Assembly: GCA_017551645.1 (NCBI GenBank)
Contig: JAFZLE010000072.1
Location: 1 to 11,389 of the forward strand
Source: Clostridia bacterium
Lineage (GTDB): Bacteria; Bacillota; Clostridia; Christensenellales; Aristaeellaceae
DNA: 11,389 nt
Direction: 5' to 3'
Position numbers and translations under genes: made by a program. The notes under the pieces are model-generated. The model saw only the letters and a list, made by a program, of their open reading frames with translations, did not search any database and was not told the DNA's origin. Shown here one piece after another: positions 6,516 through 11,389 of this stretch. Positions within the stretch are counted from its first letter, which is position 1. Every line of letters begins with the position of its first letter.

Positions 6516-9260
6516 TTATTCCGCCGCGGCTTCGGTCGCTTCAGCTTCCGCAACTTCGGGAACCTCGAAGTTGTCGGTCACGGAGTAGTACAGGCCGTTG
6601 GAGGTGGAACCGTTGAAGGTCAGGTTGTAGTACAGGTCAAAGCCGGTGTCGCCCGCGGGCTCCGCGCTGGTGCCGCTGCCGGTGGCATAATCCTCGGCCA
6701 GCTCAGCGGGAACGGTGAAGGTAACATACAGCAGGCCTTCGCCCTTGGCCTCAACTTCGAACTCAACGGGAGCCTCGTCGTAGTTGCCGTCGCCGTTGTA
6801 GTAGCGCTCGTAGTTGCAGCACTCTATGTCAAAGACTTCGATGCTGGTGATATCGGGCAGGGTGGAAGCTACGGTGAAGGAACCGGTGTAGGTGCCGTCC
6901 TCGTTCTTCACGATGGGAGTGTACTCAATGGTGAGCTGCGGCTTGTTCTGGCCTTTGGAGGCGATAACCTGGCTGTTAACGGCGTTGTACAGAGCGTCGA
7001 AGCTCCAGCGCAGATCGTTGTAAACGATGGGATACGCGTCGGGATCGTTGGTGTCTACGCCCCAGTTCAGGGTGAAGGAACCGGAGATGTCCTGATCGGA
7101 GGACAGCACGGACACGAAGCCGATGGGATCCAGGCTGTTGCCGCTGATGGAGCCGAAGCCCAGGTCATACTGGCCGAGCATCAGCTTGTTGTAGTAAACA
7201 TCGCTCCAGGTGTTGCCTACCCAGTAGTCGATCACCAGTTTGTAGGCGCCGCCGGACACGGACTCGTCGTTGAAGGCGGTCTCGATGTAGTTCTTGATCT
7301 GGTTGTGATAGTCCTCTTCATCGGTGGGATACATCCAGGCGATCTCGAAGTGGATCTCGGTGGGCTCTTCGGCGGTGCCGGGAGTGTAAGCGCCCTCAGC
7401 TTCCAGCTCGGTCAGGGCCAGACGGAAGTAGTCGCGGGCCAGCTCCAGGCTGTAGCCGTAGCCGTCGGTATCCTCAAGCAGACCGGCAACAGCCTTCTCG
7501 TGCGCCTCGGTGGCGTCGTAGCTCATGCCGTTCTCGGGATCGGACATGTAGTTGGAGGACAGGTAGTTGACGGAAGGCACGCGGCCCTTCGCAACGGCCA
7601 GGTCGGAACGGTTGATGGAGTAGGACAGGGCCTGCACGAAGTGATGGTTGCCCATGCAGGGCTTGATGTCCCAATAGTCTTCCTTGGCGGTCTGCTTTAC
7701 CACACCGTCAGTGCCGAACATGTATTCCCAGGTCTCGGCGTCGCAGGCGTTGATGTTCAGCTTGAACACGCTGTTGCCCTTGGTGGTGTGGGTCCTGGGG
7801 TCGTTGCGGTACTCGTTCAGGTACTCGTCCGGGATCCTCGCGGTGTCAAAGTGTCCGGCCAGGAACTCGGTGAAAGTCGCGGTCTTGTCGGAAGCGGCGG
7901 CGGGGAAGATCTTGTCGTGGATGCCGGGGATGGAGTACTTGGTATCGGCAAACACGTAGTTGGGGTTCTTCTTGTATACGACCTGCTGGTCGGAATCCCA
8001 GCGCTCAAGATAGTAGGGGCCTACGGACAGCGCATTGTCCACGGGAGACTCGGTGGTGTCCTCGTTGAAGCCCAGATAGTTCTTAACGGTCACCAGCTCA
8101 ACGAACTCCTGAGGAATGGGCTGATAGAAGTACATCTGGCCATAGTACATGGCGTAGAAGCGGGTCTGCTCCTCGGTGAAGGTGATCTCGAAGTAGTTCT
8201 TGCCGTCCGCTTCGTCCTTGTAAGCCTTCAGGCCGACCTTTTCCCAAGCTTCGTCGTTATAGCCGTTCTCGGTGGCGTTGTAGTAGTCCTTAGCGCCCAC
8301 GACCGCGCCGGTCTTGGTGGTGGCGAACTCGCTGCCTCTGTAGAACTGGTTGGCCTGGGTGAGTATGAGTTTGAAACCGAACTCGTAGTCTTCCAGGGCT
8401 ACGGGGCGGCCGTTGAAAGCCTGGCGGCTCTCCAGCTCGGAACCGGTGGTGTATACGAGACCGTCGTCCTCGCCGGTGCGGATCTCCCATCTCCAGGTGG
8501 TAGCCATGCCGTCGCCGTCCTCATCGTTGACCGCTTCGGGCTTGGTCTTGGCCAGTTCAGGCACCCAGTCGTAGCCGTCCTTGGTCTCGTTCATGAAGGT
8601 GCCGAAGAAGGTCGCCTGCATGTAGCTGTACATATCGCCGACCTGGCTGCCCTGATCGTTGGGGGCGTTCAGGGTGCCGGGATCGCTGGTCTCCATGATG
8701 TGGTAGTAGCGGGCCCAATCGGGGTTGGTCTCGTACTCCAGGTCTTCGGTGATGGCGCCCTCGGGCAGAGTGCCGAAGCCGTAACCGGTGATGTAGTTCT
8801 CGGTGCCCAGGGTGATGCGGGGATTGATCATCTGGTAGGCGCCGTTCTCATACAGAGACATACCGGTGATGCTGGTGGTCACCGCGTAGCGCTCCAGGAT
8901 GCCCAGGATGTTGGTCCTCTCGGAATCCTCGAGCTTCTTGTAGGTGTACAGGCCGTCGGCGGTGGGCACGCAAGCCAGGATGGCGGCGTACGCGGCGTCA
9001 TAAGCGGCCTCGACCTCGGCTACGGTAGTGGCAGCGTCGATGGCGGCTTTGCCTTCCTCGACAGCGGCCTCAACCTTGGCCAGGTTCTCTTCGCCCAGCT
9101 GCTCGCTGATAGAATCAAAGACAACGTCCAGGTCATAAGCGATATAGGCCTTGAAGTCGTCCTCGTCCATGTAAGCGCCGTCCCAGGCGGTTTCCGCGAA
9201 AGCGGAGAACATGCCCAGAGCCATGACGAGCGCTAACACGATGGCTAACAATTTCTTCAT
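6516..9260 (-). CDS. oppA: Secreted SBP_bac_5 substrate-binding protein OppA, enlarged and without lipobox
   Basis: This is the solute receptor that captures the ligand outside the cell and hands it to OppBCDF. It has 914 aa; typical OppA proteins have about 540-600. Residues 1-22 form a signal peptide (KK start, Leu/Ala/Val core) with a probable cleavage A-F-A|E at 22/23. No lipobox cysteine follows and no sorting signal is seen at the C-terminus. Residues 58-97 are an Ala/Glu-rich helical segment resembling FIVAR-type repeats. The SBP core spans about 100-770: for example LSVGPYYLERW (411-421), the counterpart of the usual G-T-G-P-Y motif, ALSYSINRSDL (544-554), and QYDLGFGSISGNSLDP (697-712). 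Residues 774-895 look like an added beta-sandwich, then an acidic Ala/Glu tail. The start has AGGAGGG (9274-9268) 7 nt upstream and a consensus promoter. Ligand could be peptide or another SBP_bac_5 substrate. Confidence 0.93.
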   Translation of the reverse strand: MKKLLAIVLALVMALGMFSAFAETAWDGAYMDEDDFKAYIAYDLDVVFDSISEQLGEENLAKVEAAVEEGKAAIDAATTVAEVEAAYDAAYAAILACVPTADGLYTYKKLEDSERTNILGILERYAVTTSITGMSLYENGAYQMINPRITLGTENYITGYGFGTLPEGAITEDLEYETNPDWARYYHIMETSDPGTLNAPNDQGSQVGDMYSYMQATFFGTFMNETKDGYDWVPELAKTKPEAVNDEDGDGMATTWRWEIRTGEDDGLVYTTGSELESRQAFNGRPVALEDYEFGFKLILTQANQFYRGSEFATTKTGAVVGAKDYYNATENGYNDEAWEKVGLKAYKDEADGKNYFEITFTEEQTRFYAMYYGQMYFYQPIPQEFVELVTVKNYLGFNEDTTESPVDNALSVGPYYLERWDSDQQVVYKKNPNYVFADTKYSIPGIHDKIFPAAASDKTATFTEFLAGHFDTARIPDEYLNEYRNDPRTHTTKGNSVFKLNINACDAETWEYMFGTDGVVKQTAKEDYWDIKPCMGNHHFVQALSYSINRSDLAVAKGRVPSVNYLSSNYMSDPENGMSYDATEAHEKAVAGLLEDTDGYGYSLELARDYFRLALTELEAEGAYTPGTAEEPTEIHFEIAWMYPTDEEDYHNQIKNYIETAFNDESVSGGAYKLVIDYWVGNTWSDVYYNKLMLGQYDLGFGSISGNSLDPIGFVSVLSSDQDISGSFTLNWGVDTNDPDAYPIVYNDLRWSFDALYNAVNSQVIASKGQNKPQLTIEYTPIVKNEDGTYTGSFTVASTLPDITSIEVFDIECCNYERYYNGDGNYDEAPVEFEVEAKGEGLLYVTFTVPAELAEDYATGSGTSAEPAGDTGFDLYYNLTFNGSTSNGLYYSVTDNFEVPEVAEAEATEAAAE

Positions 9261-9267
9261 GGATATA

Positions 9268-9274
9268 CCCTCCT
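9268..9274 (-). promoter_or_regulatory. Strong ribosome binding site of oppA
   Basis: AGGAGGG at 9274-9268 lies 7 nt before the ATG at 9260. It is the closest match to the anti-Shine-Dalgarno sequence in the operon and agrees with high production of the receptor. Confidence 0.85.
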
Positions 9275-9306
9275 ATAGTAATCACAGTCAAAACTGCTAT
9301 TCTATT

Positions 9307-9335
9307 ATTATATAGCTGTAAAAAAACTCTGTCAA
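9307..9335 (-). promoter_or_regulatory. Near-consensus sigma-A/sigma-70 promoter for oppA
   Basis: On the minus strand TTGACA (9335-9330) and TATAAT (9312-9307) match consensus at all 12 bases, with an ideal 17-bp spacer. Transcription would start near 9300, giving a leader of about 40 nt before the oppA ATG at 9260. The sequence just upstream (9340-9362) is A/T-rich, as in an UP element. Nothing else in the gap looks like a promoter. Confidence 0.88.
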
Positions 9336-9342
9336 TAAGTGA

Positions 9343-9359
9343 TATGTATTTATAACATA
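9343..9359. promoter_or_regulatory. Possible operator: 5-bp inverted repeat upstream of the oppA promoter
   Basis: TATGT (9343-9347) and ACATA (9355-9359) form an inverted repeat with a 7-bp spacer. The centre lies about 18 bp upstream of the -35 box, a place used by activators. The arms are short and the region is A/T-rich, so chance is a real alternative. Confidence 0.25.
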
Positions 9360-9387
9360 AAATGCGCAGTGATTAACTCAAAAACGG

Positions 9388-9441
9388 ACCCCGGATGCAG
9401 AAAACCGCCGAAAAGGCGGTTTTGCAATATAGACCCGGGGT
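9388..9441 (-). terminator. Nested double-hairpin terminator after the alpha/beta-hydrolase gene
   Basis: The inner stem 9401-9409/9415-9423 is 9 perfect pairs (AAAACCGCC with GGCGGTTTT) around a 5-nt loop. An outer 7-bp stem, 9388-9394 with 9435-9441 (ACCCCGG/CCGGGGT), encloses it. On the minus strand the outer stem is followed by CCGTTTTTG (T run 9384-9380). It starts 17 nt after the hydrolase stop and lies before the oppA promoter, so it separates the two transcription units. Confidence 0.82.
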
Positions 9442-9458
9442 AATTATTGCGGGCAGTC

Positions 9459-10448
9459 TTAGCGCTTTGCAAGCCTTTCGGTGAAGGCAAGCGCCCTTTC
9501 GGGCCAGCCTTCCACGTCCGTGTCCAGGCCGTCGCCGAAACCGTGAAAGGCGTGCTCGCCCTCTTCCAGCACCGCGGGCACTCCCGCCGCGTCCAGCTGC
9601 GCCTTCATCATCTCCGAATTCACGGGGGGCACCACTTTGTCGTCCCTGCCGCAGACTATGTAGCAGGGAGGATAGTCACCGTCTATGTGGTCCACTACAT
9701 TGAAACTGTCCAGTTTTTCCCGCCAGGCGTCCCCCAGCATCGCCCGGGCGAAGCCGCCGTTTTCGTTCCGTGAGGCTTCGGACTTTATGTCCACCACCGT
9801 GTAAATGGGGAACATGCACAGGGGCTTGGGGGCGCCGAAACGCTTCCAGCCTATGTTGGCGCAGCCCCAGTTGGATACCAGGTTCGCCCCCGCTGACCAG
9901 CCGCCTACGGCGTACAGCGACGGGTTTATGCCCAGCTCGCGGGCGTGCCCGAACAGCCATTTGACCGCCTCAGCCATATCGTCCAGCGCCAGTACGGCAG
10001 CCGCGGGCACATCCACCCGGTATGTCAGCAGGAACACCGTATAGCCCGCCCGCACCATGTGGGCGGCGGTGGGCAGCGATTCCACCAGCGTGCACACGCT
10101 TTTGTACCCGCCTCCCGCGCACAGCACTATGAAGGGTCTGCCCGCGTCGGGCGTCTCGGGGGAGATCTGTATCAGATTCACGTCCTTTTTATAAGGATCG
10201 TCCGTTCCGGAGTAAATGCGGTACTGCTCTACCCGGCCCCCGTCTATTTTTTCAAGGAAGAACCTGAGTCCCGCCAGTATGCCTTCCGGCTTCCAGCCGA
10301 TGATGCCCAGGTCTTTGACGGTGCCGTTGGCGAAGGGGCTGTTTTTGTAGATCTCGTGGGGCGTGTAGAGCATGTATTTATAGTAGGGCTCCATTCCGGG
10401 CAGGTCCCATATGTCCGCCAGTTTCGTATCCAGTGTGATTTTATCCAT
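9459..10448 (-). CDS. Alpha/beta-hydrolase, esterase/lipase-like (Abhydrolase_3 or BD-FAE type)
   Basis: This is a cytoplasmic serine hydrolase of 329 aa with no signal peptide. Visible are an oxyanion-type CAGGGY (110-115), nucleophile elbow GGWSAG with S185 (182-187), an acid at CGRDD (D269 or D270, normally followed by V-x-P as here), and a histidine in EHAFHGF (H299 or H302). The GGGY form in place of HGGG, with YRV about 30 residues later, resembles the acetyl-xylan-esterase-like group often annotated as XynB-like esterases. The true ester substrate cannot be read from the sequence. An open frame extends to an ATG at 10490 inside the upstream gene, but AAAGGAG (10464-10458) sits 9 nt before the ATG at 10448, which I take as the start. 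It probably shares a transcript with the amidohydrolase 28 nt upstream and ends 17 nt before a terminator. Confidence 0.88.
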   Translation of the reverse strand: MDKITLDTKLADIWDLPGMEPYYKYMLYTPHEIYKNSPFANGTVKDLGIIGWKPEGILAGLRFFLEKIDGGRVEQYRIYSGTDDPYKKDVNLIQISPETPDAGRPFIVLCAGGGYKSVCTLVESLPTAAHMVRAGYTVFLLTYRVDVPAAAVLALDDMAEAVKWLFGHARELGINPSLYAVGGWSAGANLVSNWGCANIGWKRFGAPKPLCMFPIYTVVDIKSEASRNENGGFARAMLGDAWREKLDSFNVVDHIDGDYPPCYIVCGRDDKVVPPVNSEMMKAQLDAAGVPAVLEEGEHAFHGFGDGLDTDVEGWPERALAFTERLAKR

Positions 10449-10457
10449 ATCGCTATG

Positions 10458-10464
10458 CTCCTTT
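10458..10464 (-). promoter_or_regulatory. Ribosome site that sets the start of the alpha/beta-hydrolase
   Basis: AAAGGAG at 10464-10458 is 9 nt before the ATG at 10448. It argues against the longer frame that opens at 10490 inside the amidohydrolase gene. Confidence 0.75.
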
Positions 10465-10476
10465 ACGGCATTTTGT

Positions 10477-11389
10477 TCATTCCGCGGCATATACCCGCCG
10501 CCCTCCCAGGTAGCAGGACTCCGTCTTTATCGTATGCAGGTCGGCGGGGTCGGTCGTGAACGGGTCCCGATCCAGCACGGTGAAATCCGCCATGAAGCCG
10601 GGGGCGATCTTTCCCTTCACGTTCTCCTCAAAGCTCGCCTCGGCGCCTCTGGCGGTAAAGCTGTCCAGCGCTTCTTCCACGCTGAACGCCTGAGAAGGCA
10701 GGTAGGGTCCGGTGCCGTCCAGGGACGTCCTCGTTACGGCGCACTGTATGCCCTTCATAACGTCCGGCAGTTCCACGGGGCAGTCCGAGCCGTTGGATAC
10801 GGATACGCCCATGTCCGTGAGCGTCTTCCAGTTGTAGCTGCTCTGGGCGCGCTCCCGTCCCACCCGCGCTTCCACTATGTGGTTGTCGTAGTCCAGGAAC
10901 ACGCTCTGGGCGTATACGTGCAGGCCCAGGTCCCGTATGCGGCGGAGCTGGTCCGGGCGGGTGATCTGGCAGTGGACGATGCCGTGGCGGTGATCTTTGC
11001 GGGGATGCTCCTTAAGCGCCGCCTCAAAAGCGTCCAACACCGCGTCCAGGCAGGCGTCGCCTATGGCGTGCACCGCCACCTGCATGCCCCCCGCGTGGGC
11101 GGCGCTTATCATTTCCCGCAGATGCTCCGGGCTGAACAGGGAAAAGCCGCGGGTGCCGGGGTCGTCATGGTAGGTTTCGGACAAGTGGGCGGTGCGGCTG
11201 CCCAGGGAGCCGTCCCCCAGCAGCTTCAGCGGCCCTATGCGGAACATGCTGTCCCCCGCGCCCGTCACGTTGCCCGCCGCCATAAAGCGCTTTAACTCCC
11301 CGGTGTCGGAGAAATTCGCCTGTTCGTATATTCGCACGGTGAGCTCGCCACTCTCTTCCAGTTCCCGGCACGCCTCGTTGACCGTTTCC
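10477..11389 (-). CDS. YtcJ-like amidohydrolase (Amidohydrolase_3 family), 5' part beyond the window
   Basis: The visible 303 residues are the C-terminal half or more of a metal-dependent amidohydrolase; full members have roughly 530-550 aa. In order (numbered from the window edge) come KLLGDGSLGSRTA (55-67; K55 is at the place of the metal-bridging lysine), VHAIGD with H107, HGIVHCQI with H139, and SNGSDCPVE with D202. The closing GKIAPGFMADFTVLD (259-273) returns to the beta domain of the fold. All key metal-site residues expected in this part are present. The frame stays open through the window edge; an internal GTG at 11337 is not the start. Family members cut C-N bonds or formyl/acyl-amide groups in varied small molecules, so no substrate is proposed. 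It shares direction and probably transcript with the downstream hydrolase. Confidence 0.9.
   Translation of the reverse strand, partial: ETVNEACRELEESGELTVRIYEQANFSDTGELKRFMAAGNVTGAGDSMFRIGPLKLLGDGSLGSRTAHLSETYHDDPGTRGFSLFSPEHLREMISAAHAGGMQVAVHAIGDACLDAVLDAFEAALKEHPRKDHRHGIVHCQITRPDQLRRIRDLGLHVYAQSVFLDYDNHIVEARVGRERAQSSYNWKTLTDMGVSVSNGSDCPVELPDVMKGIQCAVTRTSLDGTGPYLPSQAFSVEEALDSFTARGAEASFEENVKGKIAPGFMADFTVLDRDPFTTDPADLHTIKTESCYLGGRRVYAAE

Noticed and set aside
6292..6588. A 98-codon plus-strand frame across the oppA-oppB gap
   Set aside because: It runs through several hairpins and into the antisense of the oppA 3' end, has a basic, unlikely composition, and no clear promoter. The hairpins explain this stretch better.
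6477..9236. A 919-codon open frame on the plus strand, opposite oppA
   Set aside because: It mirrors oppA almost end to end and has a Val/Gly/Ala/His-rich composition with no domains. It arises because oppA uses few codons whose complements are stops. oppA has a signal peptide, SBP motifs, promoter and ribosome site.
10449..10490. Upstream ATG at 10490 for the alpha/beta-hydrolase
   Set aside because: It would add 14 polar residues not typical of the family and overlap the amidohydrolase gene; AAAGGAG is placed for the ATG at 10448.
10411..11295. A 294-codon plus-strand frame opposite the amidohydrolase
   Set aside because: The minus frame carries the conserved metal-binding motifs of Amidohydrolase_3; the plus frame shows no recognisable domain.
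1..11389. Search by eye for tRNA, rRNA, CRISPR repeats, IS ends and direct repeats
   Set aside because: Nothing convincing was seen; the window is nearly all coding on the minus strand and its gaps are explained by promoter, terminators and hairpins.

Overview
The window reads as one stretch of a GC-rich, low-GC-type-ancestry Firmicutes genome (probably an uncultured gut-type member of the Clostridia). The basis is the strong AGGAGG-type ribosome sites, the Lys-Lys-Leu-Leu signal peptide, the sigma-A-like promoter and the gene families. No rRNA, tRNA, phage, IS or CRISPR sequence was seen, so the taxonomic guess is inference only. Almost everything is coded on the minus strand.

Reading along the minus strand (right to left): (1) 11389-9459, the 3' part of a YtcJ-like amidohydrolase, then 28 bases later an alpha/beta-hydrolase (esterase/lipase-like) gene, closed by a nested double hairpin terminator at 9388-9441. 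(2) 9260-155, a complete peptide-type ABC importer operon, oppA-oppB-oppC-oppD-oppF, followed by a small three-helix membrane protein. It is driven by a near-consensus promoter (TTGACA, 17 bp, TATAAT) at 9307-9335 and closed by a bidirectional terminator at 84-122. (3) 1-69, the last 22 codons of an unidentified plus-strand gene that converges on the same terminator.

The importer is built to the usual plan: a secreted SBP_bac_5 receptor (OppA), two permeases with EAA loops (OppB, OppC) and two ATPases (OppD, OppF) with intact Walker A, Q-loop, signature, Walker B and H-loop motifs. Genes oppB to the small membrane gene overlap or abut (ATGA junctions or a 1-nt gap), so they are probably translationally coupled. 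oppA is separated from oppB by about 255 nt that hold four hairpins and a terminator-like hairpin. This fits much higher expression of the receptor than of the membrane complex, or a regulated read-through.

The striking point is that every subunit is enlarged. OppA is 914 aa with an added helical N-terminal segment and a C-terminal beta domain; it has no lipobox. OppB has a longer first extracellular loop. OppC carries an extra extracytoplasmic domain of about 330 aa. OppD has a coiled-coil insertion of about 150 aa between Q-loop and signature. OppF has a charged N-terminal extension and a basic insertion before the Q-loop. The Fe-S-type cysteine motif common in the C-terminal domain of OppD/DppD ATPases is replaced at all four positions in OppD and is not recognisable in OppF. 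The additions lie on both faces of the membrane, which suggests a co-evolved variant of the Opp machine. I cannot tell from sequence alone whether the substrate is a peptide or another ligand of the SBP_bac_5 group.
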